Below are positions 54,274 to 62,829 of a stretch of DNA of 64,000 nucleotides, in pieces. A program made the position numbers and the translations under genes. A model generated the notes under the pieces. The model was not told the origin of the DNA. It did no database searches and saw nothing but the letters and a program-made list of their open reading frames with translations. Origin of the DNA: Halochromatium sp. GTDB taxonomy: Bacteria > Pseudomonadota > Gammaproteobacteria > Chromatiales > Chromatiaceae. The stretch spans positions 124,001 to 188,000 of the forward strand of contig POWB01000001.1 in assembly GCA_010912705.1 (NCBI GenBank), in the 5' to 3' direction. Positions within the stretch are counted from its first letter, which is position 1. Each line of letters opens with the position of its first letter.

Positions 54274-55446
54274 ATGTTGGACAACACGACCCTACACAAC
54301 ATCCTGGCGGACTGGTCAGCCTGGTCTGCCCAGCCCTCGGGCACAGTGCCACGAGCCATCGCGGAGCACTGTGTTCTTGTGCCGGAAGTGGTCACGGTGA
54401 TCCAGGGGGTGCGCCGCTGCGGCAAGTCGACACTGCTACGCCAGTTAATGGCGGCCAATCAGCTGGCCGAGGATCAGGCGGTTTTCATCAACTTTGAGGA
54501 TCCACGTCTGCTGGATAACCTGGATGCAAGGATGCTGGATCAACTTTATGAGCTGTCAACCAAAGGCAGCCGACGGAAGCTGACCTTCTTTCTCGATGAA
54601 ATCCAGAACGTAGCGGACTGGCAGAAGTGGCTGAACACGCGCCTGGAAACGAATAGCGGCCACTGTTTTGTGGTCACCGGTTCGAACAGCCAGTTGCTGG
54701 GGGGCGAGCTGGCCAGCTCGCTGACCGGGCGGCATTTGCGCCATGAGCTGTTTCCCTTTGATCTATCGGAATTCAGGCAGCGGGCAACACCGGGTGATCT
54801 GGAGCAGTTTATCCGCCGGGGCGGCTTTCCTGCCGCGCTGGAGTTTCCGCAGCCCGAGCGGCTGCTACAGCAGTATTTCCTGGATATCGTCGAGAAGGAT
54901 ATTCGTGAACGGGTATCGGCCAAATCGAGCCGGCCCTTGCAGGGGGTGGCGAAGATGGTCATGGATTCGGTGGGCTCGGAATTGAGCTTGCGCCGTATCG
55001 CCGGTGCGGTGCAATTGAGCCCAGAAACCGTCAGCCATTATCTGCAGGCCTGTGAGGATGCCTATTTGCTATTCAGTTGTCCCTATTTTGCCTATTCCGA
55101 AGCCAAACGGGCACGGCACAATCGTAAGTATTACGCCATTGATACTAGCCTGCGTCGGGCCGTCAGCAGCCGCGCCGGGCAGGACCTGGGCAAGGACTTT
55201 GAAAACCTGGTCTATCTGGTATTGCGCCGCAAGACCGCCGATATCAGCTATTGGAAAGGCAAGGGCGAAGTGGACTTTGTGGTCAACACGCCGCAGGGGG
55301 CGACGCCCATTCAGGTGACCTATGGCGAGCCGAAGCTTCGCCACGACGAGGCACTTGAAACGTTCTACCAGCAATTTCCTCACGCCAATGAGGCGATTTA
55401 TGTCACGCCGGATACCTTTGAAGACTTCACGGAAATGACGCTGTAA
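54274..55446 (+). CDS. AAA+ ATPase with DUF4143 domain
   Basis: 390 residues. AAA_14 domain (about 35-170) with Walker A GVRRCGKST and Walker B TFFLDEIQNV, sensor TGSNSQLLGGE, then a winged-helix-like linker and the DUF4143 nuclease-like C-terminus (GKDFENLVYLVLRRK, GEVDFVVNTPQG). These stand-alone ATPases are common in accessory DNA; some act as defence or stress proteins, but the function is largely unknown. It is complete, and lower in GC than its neighbours (many TTT/ATT codons), which suggests transfer. Confidence 0.88.
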   Translation: MLDNTTLHNILADWSAWSAQPSGTVPRAIAEHCVLVPEVVTVIQGVRRCGKSTLLRQLMAANQLAEDQAVFINFEDPRLLDNLDARMLDQLYELSTKGSRRKLTFFLDEIQNVADWQKWLNTRLETNSGHCFVVTGSNSQLLGGELASSLTGRHLRHELFPFDLSEFRQRATPGDLEQFIRRGGFPAALEFPQPERLLQQYFLDIVEKDIRERVSAKSSRPLQGVAKMVMDSVGSELSLRRIAGAVQLSPETVSHYLQACEDAYLLFSCPYFAYSEAKRARHNRKYYAIDTSLRRAVSSRAGQDLGKDFENLVYLVLRRKTADISYWKGKGEVDFVVNTPQGATPIQVTYGEPKLRHDEALETFYQQFPHANEAIYVTPDTFEDFTEMTL

Positions 55447-55494
55447 CCCTGCTGAAGACGGGATAGCTGCACGGTGGCCACCACCAGCAGGCCG

Positions 55495-55671
55495 TTATCT
55501 TAGGAAGAACTGCATCGGCACCACCAATTCCAGTGTGCTGTTGTCCATGGTGTCCGGCATGACCGGTAGCGGTTGTGCGCGTTCGTTCATCTTCTGCACT
55601 TCTGCATCCAGTGTCGCATGGCCGGAACTTTGCTGGACCCGGTAATCCAGCTCAAGGCGACGCTGAGCTAC
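55495..55671 (-). pseudogene. tonB: TonB C-terminal domain fragment
   Basis: Leftward reading gives VAQRRLELDYRVQQSSGHAT, LDAEVQKMNERAQPLPVMP and LELVVPMQFFLR followed by TAA (55495-55497). SSGHA.LD..V and the closing L.VPV.F.LR are hallmarks of the TonB C-terminal domain. No start or transmembrane part precedes it. It faces the opposite way from the TonB N-terminal fragment at 53523. It lies within a gene-poor 380-base stretch (55447-55827) that otherwise shows nothing. Confidence 0.7.
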
Positions 55672-55827
55672 AACTTCTGACCCCGCGTTTCGTCAAACGA
55701 CCTCGTTGATCACTACCGCTTGCCACACCGTTCGAGGTGCCGGTCAGCCGATCCGCCATGTGGCCGCGCTAGACAGCCAGCTCCGGGAGCTGCTCATACT
55801 GGGAGAGGGACGACTGCAGACTCCCGG

Positions 55828-56693
55828 TTAGCGCTGCCGGAGACCAAGGAGCTTAGCGATCGCCTCAGGCGTGGTCGGGCGCCCGAGATGGAATCCCTGA
55901 ACCAGATCGCAGCGCATACCGCGCAGCATCTCCAGCTGCCTCTCGGTTTCGATGCCCTCGGCAATCGTCTCCATCCCTAGCTCATGGCCGAGCGAGCAGA
56001 TCACCGCGACGACGCGACGATCGCGCTCGGAGTCGGTCATCGCCTCGATAAAGGAACGGTCGATTTTGAGCAGGTTGATCGGCAGCTGACGCAGATAAGC
56101 GAGCGAGGAGTAGCCGGTGCCAAAGTCATCGATAGCGAGCGCCACTCCGAGTTCGCGCAGCTGATGCAAGGTTCCGTTCGAGGACTCGGCGTCATTCATG
56201 ATGGAAATATCGTGCGCATTGATGACGATGCCGCGGATGTTGGGATCGGCGCTGAGATCGGTTGCCGTTGCCTGACACCAGATATAGTTCTCGTCACCAC
56301 AGCGTAGACGGTGGTCGGCAATGTCGACATGCTCTCCAGGCAGAACAACGGCACGTTTCAAGGCGTCATGCACCCGTTCGCGCTCGTCTGGATGCACGGC
56401 ATCTAGATAGCGGGTCGCCGGTGCCAGCTGTTCATCCCAGCCCAGGATCTGGCAGGCCGAGGGGCCCAGATAGCGCAGGCAGCTATCGTCACCGAGGATC
56501 ATGACCACGTCGGAGGCACGCCGAACCAGGGCACTGAACCGCTGCTCGCTCTGATGCAGGGCCTTCAGCGCATCACGCCTCAAAAGACTGCCGATGATTA
56601 CATCTGCGATCGCCCGCAAGAGCAGTATGGCTTGCTCGGACCAAGTGCGGTGCTCCCGCACTGAATCGAAGCCGATGAAGCCCTATTGGTGTG
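55828..56693 (-). pseudogene. PAS-EAL protein remnant with internal and N-terminal deletions
   Basis: The frame begins within a GAF-like region (IGFDSVREHRTWSEQ), goes through a PAS domain (about 45-165: FSALVRRASDVVMILGDDSC, YLDAVHPDERERVHDAL, VINAHDIS) and then jumps directly into the second half of an EAL domain (LRELGVALAIDDFGTGYSSLA to the end). The GGDEF domain and the EAL active-site half are missing. It is a paralogue of the protein at 48106. Expression of a shortened protein from GTG 56661 is possible but c-di-GMP chemistry is not. Confidence 0.78.
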
Positions 56694-56981
56694 TCGGACA
56701 TGACCGACCATGTCATCGAGCATGTGTTCGACATGGGCATCGGCGACGGAGTAGTAGGCGTGGCGCCCTTCTCGCTCCACCTTGAGCAACGCGGCGGTGC
56801 GTAGCAGACGCAAGTGATGGCTGACCAGTGACATCGACAGGCTGCTGGCATCGGCGATCTCGGAGACCGAGCGGCGTTGATGGCGACAGCGCAGAACGAT
56901 GCCGAGCCGTGTTGGATCACCCAACAGGGCGAACATTTCGGCCAGCGCCCGGCGTTGCTCAAGATTTAGCTCGGCTGACAC
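56598..56981 (-). CDS. ArsR/SmtB family metal sensor, CzrA-type zinc site
   Basis: 127 residues. Winged helix-turn-helix: LGDPTRLGIVLRC, SVSEIADASSLSMSLVSHHLRLLR, LLKVEREGRHAYYSV. The alpha-5 metal site DxHx10HxxH is complete: Asp81, His83, His94 and His97. This is the zinc/cobalt site of CzrA and SmtB. The last 28 residues after HVRHTN read through into the EAL remnant in another frame, so the natural C-terminus was replaced at about 56693. An operator-like palindrome lies 14 bases upstream. It probably represses itself and perhaps nearby export genes now lost. Confidence 0.85.
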   Translation of the reverse strand: MSAELNLEQRRALAEMFALLGDPTRLGIVLRCRHQRRSVSEIADASSLSMSLVSHHLRLLRTAALLKVEREGRHAYYSVADAHVEHMLDDMVGHVRHTNRASSASIQCGSTALGPSKPYCSCGRSQM

Positions 56982-56994
56982 AGGCGCAGACTCC

Positions 56995-57018
56995 TAAAAC
57001 AGTTGAATAACTGTTCAT
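56995..57018. promoter_or_regulatory. SmtB/CzrA-type operator upstream of the ArsR gene
   Basis: Leftward, ATGAACAGTTATTCAACTGT contains TGAACAGTTATTCA, very close to the SmtB/ZiaR/CzrA operator consensus, and AACAGTT/AACTGTT form a perfect 7-bp inverted pair (56998-57015). It is placed 14 bases before the start codon, ideal for autorepression. Confidence 0.7.
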
Positions 57019-57157
57019 CTATAGGCTAGAAGCCAACCAAGCCTCAGTCAAGCCAGTCAATCGAAAGCCGCTTGTCTTGTGTCAACGCGATGCGATCGGC
57101 CGCTCCGATCGTCACCAAGCCGTCCATCTCAACCGCTTATCTCAACCGCTTATCTAA

Positions 57158-57177
57158 GCCGGCCCCCCTGGGCCGGC
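57158..57177 (-). terminator. GC hairpin downstream of the DsrE-like gene
   Basis: GCCGGCCC and GGGCCGGC form a perfect 8-bp stem around CCCT, 16 bases after the stop of the leftward DsrE-like gene. There is no clear T-run, so termination is uncertain. Two tandem copies of TCTCAACCGCTTA lie just beyond (57127-57152). Confidence 0.4.
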
Positions 57178-57192
57178 CATCTGATGAGCCGA

Positions 57193-57645
57193 TTACCAGG
57201 AAAGCGTCTTCACCGTCGGATCGAACAAGATCCCCAGCACCAGGTCCGGATTCCCCATCTGGACGCCGTCGATGAAGTCATCTTCGGTGAGGCCAGCCGC
57301 CTTGGAGCAGGCGGCGCAGGCGATGACCAGCCCACCATCCTTCGCAAACGCCTGCAGCATGTCTTGAATGGACCTGCCCTGCTCCTTCATCAGACCGTGG
57401 ACGTGGGATGGCCGCTTCTTGTCGGCCAGGTAGATCCCGCGCACATTGAGCCAGATCGCCACCGGCTTGTAGCCGCGCTTCAAGACCTTCTCATGCGCAA
57501 ACTGGATCGCTTTGGCCGCCGCCCAGGTGTCATCGGTGGTCAGGTTGACGAACAGCCCGCCTTTGGCCTCCTCGGCCTGGGCGGTCCAGGACAAGCCCGT
57601 CAACGACAGCAACAGGATACATGTCAGCAAGAACCGATTCTTCAT
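57193..57645 (-). CDS. Exported DsrE/DsrF-like protein
   Basis: 150 residues with a clear signal peptide (MKNRFLLTCILLLSLTGLSW, cut near AQA-E). The mature part has the DsrE fold pattern: GGLFVNLTTDDTWAAAKAIQ, VAIWLNVRGIYLADK, MLQAFAKDGGLVIACAACSK with two cysteines (CAAC), and a closing NPDLVLGILFD. Classical DsrE proteins relay sulfur in the cytoplasm; exported ones are less understood. It follows the copper receptor gene by 27 bases in the same direction (same operon). GGAG lies upstream. Confidence 0.85.
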   Translation of the reverse strand: MKNRFLLTCILLLSLTGLSWTAQAEEAKGGLFVNLTTDDTWAAAKAIQFAHEKVLKRGYKPVAIWLNVRGIYLADKKRPSHVHGLMKEQGRSIQDMLQAFAKDGGLVIACAACSKAAGLTEDDFIDGVQMGNPDLVLGILFDPTVKTLSW

Positions 57646-57672
57646 CGCTCAATCTCCGATTGGTTAAGGTGG

Positions 57673-60027
57673 TCAGAAGCGGTAGCTTAACGCCGCGTAC
57701 AGCGAGCGACCCGGGCCCGGCACAGCGGTGCCCCACTGCGGCTGATTCGGCGCTGGCGGAATGGTCATTGTCGTGCCCTGGCCAACGTAGGCGCCACCCA
57801 GGGGCAGATCGTAGAAGCGGTCGAACAGGTTCTCGACCCCCAGCTCCAGGGTCCAGCGCTGGGTCTGATAGCGGCTGCGGAGGTGCAGCAGCGCATAACC
57901 GGCCGTCTCGATCTCGTTGCGTACCTGCGAGACGTCGTCCTTGGCCGCGACAAACTCGCCTTCCAGGGCATTCTGCCACCGGCCCTTGGTCTGGGTCAGG
58001 ATCAATGTCGCATTCAGCGGCATGATGTTGTAGAGATTGTCCCCGGTGTCCTCATTCTTGCCGCGCGTGTAGCTGGCCGCTAGTTGCGCGCTGAATGCAC
58101 CATAGGGCGTACCGCTCGCCAGCAGGAGGTCCGCGGAGAGGTCGACGCCATAGAGCTGGGCCGATTGATTGGCGTATTTGAGCACCGTGAAATCGTCCAC
58201 CACCGGCACCCTTCGCGGGGCATTGGTCGCTGAATCCCACTGCACAGCGTCGATGTAGTCCTGCACGTCGGTGAAGTAGGGGGTAATCCTGAGGCCCCAG
58301 CGTTGCTCGTCGGCATCATGCCAGTCGGCGGTGATGCTCAGCGTGCGCGCCACCTCCGGCTTCAGGTCGAGGTTGCCGATATAGCCATTGCCGTCGCCGA
58401 CGAAGTTGTTCATCAGCGCGGCCATCTGCCAGGTCGACCAGGTATAGCGCTCGTAGAGGTTGGGCGAGCGGGTCTTCTGCCCCAGTCCAATCTCGTAGCG
58501 CTGCATGGCGTCCGGTGTGAAGCGCGCGAGCCAAGCGATGTCCCAGTTGTGATCGGTCTTGGAACGGGAGCGGCTGTTGAATAGCGCTGCATCGCGGGTT
58601 TGGTTGCCGGGGCCGCCGGTCCCGCTCGTCGGCGGCGCCGCCAGGTTGTAGCCGCTCACGGGGCCGGCGTCCATCTGGACTGCCTCGAAGCGAAGGCCAA
58701 GGAGGTGGGTCCAGCGTCCCTTCGTGAGCTCCCATTCGCCGAACGCCGCGTAACGATCGCGCTGACCATCATTGATGTTGTCGAAGTTATAGGGCCACAT
58801 GCCCGCCCCGGACGGTGACCACCAATCATCGAGGCGATAACGCTGGTAGTCGGCGCCGACACGCAGCAGGTCGTCCTGGCCGACCGGGATCTCAGCGTCG
58901 ACCCTGAAACCGAGGTTGTTGCTGTCGGTCTCCATCGGCATGCCCGCCGCACAGCCGACCATCATGCCGTTGACCATCCTGAGACCCGCTATCGGCGAGC
59001 AGGGCATGCCGTTCAGGGCGGTATTGCCGCCCGAGCCCAGCGGCGGCTGCCCGGGACCGTACCAGAAGCGCTTGTCGTCGCCGAAGTCCATCTCGTGCCG
59101 CGTCTGCTGGTAGTAGAGGCGTGTGTTGAGCCTTCCCCAGGCCAGCTCACTGGCATAACCCAGGTTGAACTGGTCGCTCTGATTGCTCGTCATCTCCATC
59201 CGTTGGTTCGGAAAGCCCTCATAGGGGATATCCTGGTGGTCGTAGCTCAGATCCAGCAGGGTAGCCCCATCCGTCCAGGCCAGGGTCAGCGACTGGTTGC
59301 TGGCCTCGTAGGCGCTGGAGCCGACCTCGTCGCGATCCAGGGTATGGCCCCCTCGACCGGTGAAGTCGTAGTCCTTGAAGTTGCCACCGGCCTGATAGTT
59401 GTTCGCTTTCGTGTAGGCGCCGCTGTAATTGATGCTGAACTGCTCGCTAGCGACCGTCGCGGACAGATTGCCACCCCAGTTATCGCCATTGCTGCGGTAG
59501 AAGGTACCTACCTCTCCTGCGACCAGTCGCTCCCCGGACTCGGCAAAGGCGGGCGGCGCAGATTCGACGACGATGGTGCCGCCAATGCTGTCGCCGCCGA
59601 CGCTGACCGGGGTGACACCGGCAAAGACCTCGACGCTGGCCACCGCGGTCGGATCGATGTAGGACAGCGGCGAATTCATGTGGTTAGGACAGGAGGCAAC
59701 CAAGTCCATTCCATCCACTGTGGTGCGCAGACGCTCATCCGCCAGACCGCGGATGACCGGCAGGCTGGAGACGCCGCCGGCGCCATAGGCACTGACACCC
59801 GGCAAGCCGGTCAGCAGCTTGGCGGTATCGCTGGTGCGTGCGCGCTGCGGCGCGATCGCGCTCGGGCCGAGACTGAACGAACGGCCGACGGGAGGCTCCT
59901 CAGGGGCGATCACCAGAATCGGCTCGAGAAGGACAGGCGCGTCCATCTCGGAAGCTGTTTGCGCCGACAGGATGGGGGTGGCGACAAGGGCAAGACCTGC
60001 GGCAACGAGCTGGAGAGGGTTATGCAT
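57673..60027 (-). CDS. TonB-dependent copper receptor (OprC/NosA-like)
   Basis: 784 residues from ATG 60027. Signal peptide [20 protein letters not shown]. In the plug, SCPNHMNSPLSYIDP holds Cys113 and Met117 (CxxxM), and in the barrel RHEMDFGDDKRFWY holds His311 and Met313 (HxM). These four residues correspond to the copper-binding CxxxM-HxM motif reported for Pseudomonas OprC. VEVFAGVTPVSVGGDSIGGT is typical of the same group. It ends with the barrel signal LYAALSYRF. Copper import is inferred. The DsrE-like gene follows in the same operon. Confidence 0.85.
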   Translation of the reverse strand: MHNPLQLVAAGLALVATPILSAQTASEMDAPVLLEPILVIAPEEPPVGRSFSLGPSAIAPQRARTSDTAKLLTGLPGVSAYGAGGVSSLPVIRGLADERLRTTVDGMDLVASCPNHMNSPLSYIDPTAVASVEVFAGVTPVSVGGDSIGGTIVVESAPPAFAESGERLVAGEVGTFYRSNGDNWGGNLSATVASEQFSINYSGAYTKANNYQAGGNFKDYDFTGRGGHTLDRDEVGSSAYEASNQSLTLAWTDGATLLDLSYDHQDIPYEGFPNQRMEMTSNQSDQFNLGYASELAWGRLNTRLYYQQTRHEMDFGDDKRFWYGPGQPPLGSGGNTALNGMPCSPIAGLRMVNGMMVGCAAGMPMETDSNNLGFRVDAEIPVGQDDLLRVGADYQRYRLDDWWSPSGAGMWPYNFDNINDGQRDRYAAFGEWELTKGRWTHLLGLRFEAVQMDAGPVSGYNLAAPPTSGTGGPGNQTRDAALFNSRSRSKTDHNWDIAWLARFTPDAMQRYEIGLGQKTRSPNLYERYTWSTWQMAALMNNFVGDGNGYIGNLDLKPEVARTLSITADWHDADEQRWGLRITPYFTDVQDYIDAVQWDSATNAPRRVPVVDDFTVLKYANQSAQLYGVDLSADLLLASGTPYGAFSAQLAASYTRGKNEDTGDNLYNIMPLNATLILTQTKGRWQNALEGEFVAAKDDVSQVRNEIETAGYALLHLRSRYQTQRWTLELGVENLFDRFYDLPLGGAYVGQGTTMTIPPAPNQPQWGTAVPGPGRSLYAALSYRF

Positions 60028-60298
60028 TGTGATGTCATCGATCGAACAGGATTTTTTTGGACGCTTGTCTTTTCGCTCGCCTTCTGTGTCGCGTCGTCGA
60101 TCACAGTGCTCGGCTATGGTCCCGACAAGGCTCCTTGAAGGCAAACGAACATCCTACTCAATCGGTACGAACTTTGCCGGCAATCGCCTTAGAAACTGTC
60201 CATCAACTTCTTACCGATTTGAGGGTCATGGTTGGGCGATTATCGGGAAGTAGAAAATGGACAGCCACTTAGTCCAGGCAAGGCGGCATGAGGAAGGC

Positions 60299-61027
60299 TT
60301 AAAACCGCAGTACCTGATTGTCATGGTTTAAGGTCGCTCCGCCCTGGCGATGATCCAACACAAACTGGACGTCAAGCCGCTCGGTGCCCGGAAACACCTC
60401 GAAAAACCGAACGTCTACCGATTCCAGTGCGGCAGGCTTGGCACATTGAAAGCGATAGCGGACGTCGATGTCGGCGTGAGAGACTGCTGGCGTACCAACA
60501 ACTGCGGCCGAGTCTTCGTCGTGCCTGTGGCCGTGATGATCATGCGCCGCAACGGCTGAATGTTCATCCTGACCAGCACTCGGTTCGGCGCTCAGGCCAT
60601 TCTCGAGCAGACCTGAGGCAATATCGGAATCTCGGAGCTCACAGCGGGCGGACGGACTCAATCGGAACAGGCGTGCCCCGTCTTCCAGCATGACCACCGT
60701 CTCGGCAAGCTTCGCCTGATCTGCTGCTGTGGTCGGCAGATGCTCGAAGCCAACCAGATTGGCCGCCGGACTGATGAGCTCCAGATACAGGTCACCAGCG
60801 TCGAGCGCTAGATTCAAACGGGCGATGCCATGCACATGGGCATCATGCTGGCGGTGGGTTTGGTCGTGCTGGCCATGGTTATGGTCATGGTCATGGTCAT
60901 GGTCATGTGCGACAGCATGATCATGCTCCTCCTGATTCTCCGCGGCCAGGGGCGAGCCCATCATGAGCAGCGTCGCCAGCGCCAGCATCGAAAATGGGGT
61001 GAACAATCGGTTTCGGTCAAGATACAT
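60299..61027 (-). CDS. DUF2796 (ZrgA-like) His-rich periplasmic zinc protein
   Basis: 242 residues. A signal-peptide-like start (LFTPFSMLALATLLMMGSPLAA) is followed by a His/Asp-rich stretch (EEHDHAVAHDHDHDHDHNHG, residues 33-52; a CATGGT hexamer run at about 60876-60906) and a second one near residues 160-172 (HDHHGHRHDED). Domain blocks ARLNLALDAGDLYLELISPA and LESVDVRFFEVFPG fit DUF2796, which includes ZrgA, a zinc-regulated zinc-binding protein. The Zur-like site 26 bases upstream supports zinc control. Confidence 0.85.
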   Translation of the reverse strand: MYLDRNRLFTPFSMLALATLLMMGSPLAAENQEEHDHAVAHDHDHDHDHNHGQHDQTHRQHDAHVHGIARLNLALDAGDLYLELISPAANLVGFEHLPTTAADQAKLAETVVMLEDGARLFRLSPSARCELRDSDIASGLLENGLSAEPSAGQDEHSAVAAHDHHGHRHDEDSAAVVGTPAVSHADIDVRYRFQCAKPAALESVDVRFFEVFPGTERLDVQFVLDHRQGGATLNHDNQVLRF

Positions 61028-61052
61028 CGATCCGCCTCTCCTTGATTTGATG

Positions 61053-61070
61053 AATAAGTTATAACATTCG
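61053..61070. promoter_or_regulatory. Zur-like box upstream of the DUF2796 gene
   Basis: GAATGTTATAACTTATTC (leftward) has the GTTATAAC core of Zur operators, within an AT-rich, nearly palindromic 18-mer, 26-43 bases before the ATG. A related site lies upstream of the ZnuD-like receptor. Confidence 0.6.
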
Positions 61071-61268
61071 AGGTCGGTTTGTTTTCTTCTCTACAGGTGA
61101 CCCCCTAGCGGCTGAGCTGCTGTGCTGCTCAACGAGCGTCGCCGTATCCTATCCACACTGGAGGTCAGCCAGTGCCAGGATAAGGATTGCGGCACCAGCA
61201 GCTTAGCCGCATGGGGGAGCATGCTATGCACAAAGGGGCAGATCGCTGAGGTCACCAGGCTGCATCGG

Positions 61269-62540
61269 CTAGAACTCGACCGCAAGCTGTGCAACAAAGG
61301 CATTGGCATGGTTGCCGGTGCCGCCGTTGGCCGGACTGTAATCGGTGTCATAGGCATATTCGAATGAGACTGCGGTGCCATCGAAGATCCCAATCGACCA
61401 GCCGATCAGCCAGCGCTCCTCTGGCAGCTCCAGATTCACTGCCTCGCTCGAGCCTTGATAGGCCACCGCCGCCACGCTCTCCTTGCCAAATACCTCAAAG
61501 CGATAGCCAAGCTCGATATTCCAGGCCGCGGGCTTCGCCCCCTTCGCCTTATAGCTCAGGCTGTCGGGATCAAAGTTGTCGGTGGCAGAGAGATACTCGC
61601 CAATGAGATTGAAGTCGCCGACCACTAGGCCGATGTTGGTGGTCCATCCACCCGTGCGGTCGATGGGATCAATGCTGAAGCTGCCTGCCTCCGCGTCCTC
61701 GCCTTCGACCAGCTCGACATAACGGCTGTTGCGGTTGTCGGAGACTCTATCCTGCAAGCTATCAGAGTCGCCGAGGTCATTGATGTAGCCGACACCGAGG
61801 GTCCAGGCCACCCGATCAAGCTCCTGCGCAAAGCCAAGATTAGCGCCCCAGCTGCCGATCTGGCGCTTGCCATCAACCTGATGGTCGCCGTTGAAACCGT
61901 AGACACTGCCGCCGAAGCCCTGATAGACAAAGCCGAGCTGTGCGGCGGTCTCACGCGTCTCGCCGATCTCGAGCGTGAGCGGATCGGAGACCAGATTGGT
62001 CTCATAGGCGCCGAAGGGCAGATAGAACTGACCAGCGCTGAAGAAGACCGGCGTCACATCGAGGTTGGCGATCCGGATCTGAGCGATATCGACCTCAAGA
62101 TCGGTGTCATCCTCTTCATAGAGCAGCGAGGCATCAGCCGCGACCCAGTCGGCCACCTGAGCAGCGATGCCCAGCTCGAAGGTGGCTAGCACGATGTCGG
62201 ATTCGATATCGCCCTCGAAAGGGTCGGCATAGACCGCCTCGACCTCGATCAGACCGGCGATCTCGATGTTCTCAAACCAATTGCCGCCAAGGCCCGCAGC
62301 GCCCTCGCGTTTGCGCTCAAGGGTCTCTTCCAGGCGCTTGATGCGAGTCGGCGTACCTTCTAATTGCTGCTGTTGCTGTTCAATGGTGCTGCTTTGGCGC
62401 TTGAGCGCCGCGGCTTGCTGGCGGTTTTCCGCTTCAAGGCGTAACACGCGCTGTTCGAGAGTGGCTTGGGCCTGGACCTGCCCGGTGATGGCCGTGCCAA
62501 GGGTCAGCGTCAGGGCGCTCATCAGTCGCCTCGTCTGCAT
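61269..62540 (-). CDS. LbtU family siderophore porin-like outer-membrane protein
   Basis: 423 residues. Signal peptide (about 1-24), then a coiled-coil rich in Gln and Glu (LEQRVLRLEAENRQQAAALK, continuing to about residue 75), then a porin-like barrel (NWFENIEIAGLIEVEAVYAD, TPVFFSAGQFYLPFGAYETN, NIGLVVGDFNLIGEYLSA) ending in FVAQLAVEF. This is the layout of Legionella LbtU, a TonB-independent siderophore porin. A Fur-type box lies about 115 bases upstream. Iron uptake is inferred. Confidence 0.78.
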   Translation of the reverse strand: MQTRRLMSALTLTLGTAITGQVQAQATLEQRVLRLEAENRQQAAALKRQSSTIEQQQQQLEGTPTRIKRLEETLERKREGAAGLGGNWFENIEIAGLIEVEAVYADPFEGDIESDIVLATFELGIAAQVADWVAADASLLYEEDDTDLEVDIAQIRIANLDVTPVFFSAGQFYLPFGAYETNLVSDPLTLEIGETRETAAQLGFVYQGFGGSVYGFNGDHQVDGKRQIGSWGANLGFAQELDRVAWTLGVGYINDLGDSDSLQDRVSDNRNSRYVELVEGEDAEAGSFSIDPIDRTGGWTTNIGLVVGDFNLIGEYLSATDNFDPDSLSYKAKGAKPAAWNIELGYRFEVFGKESVAAVAYQGSSEAVNLELPEERWLIGWSIGIFDGTAVSFEYAYDTDYSPANGGTGNHANAFVAQLAVEF

Positions 62541-62653
62541 GCTGTGGATGCTCCTATCGCTTGGGTTGTTGGATGGCGACCGAAACCAGCAGGCTTCGTT
62601 GGCGATCTATTCCCTGCAAATAGTAATACTTCTCACATCAAACAGCAAGACAA

Positions 62654-62670
62654 ATGAGAACGGTTCTCGT
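62654..62670. promoter_or_regulatory. Fur-type box upstream of the LbtU-like gene
   Basis: GAGAACGGTTCTC is a perfect 13-bp palindrome within ATGAGAACGGTTCTCGT, nearly the same as the site at 34807 (TGAGAACGATTCTCA). It lies 114 bases before the start of the leftward porin gene. Confidence 0.62.
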
Positions 62671-62829
62671 AAGCTTTAGACTCAAGCCAGGGGGCATGGA
62701 GGGTCTAGCCCTTGAGCGAGGGACTCGAAGCGGGAGCAACAGCGTATCCCGTTGGCCGCGCTACGCTTGCAGCAGGGTGTTGCGATCTTCCTCAACGAGG
62801 CTGTCGTGGCATTGATCCAATGACTGACG

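Noticed and set aside
61122-61367. 81-codon plus-strand frame with several cysteines
   Set aside because: Its second half is antisense to the LbtU-like gene, and the first half has no family match or start signal.
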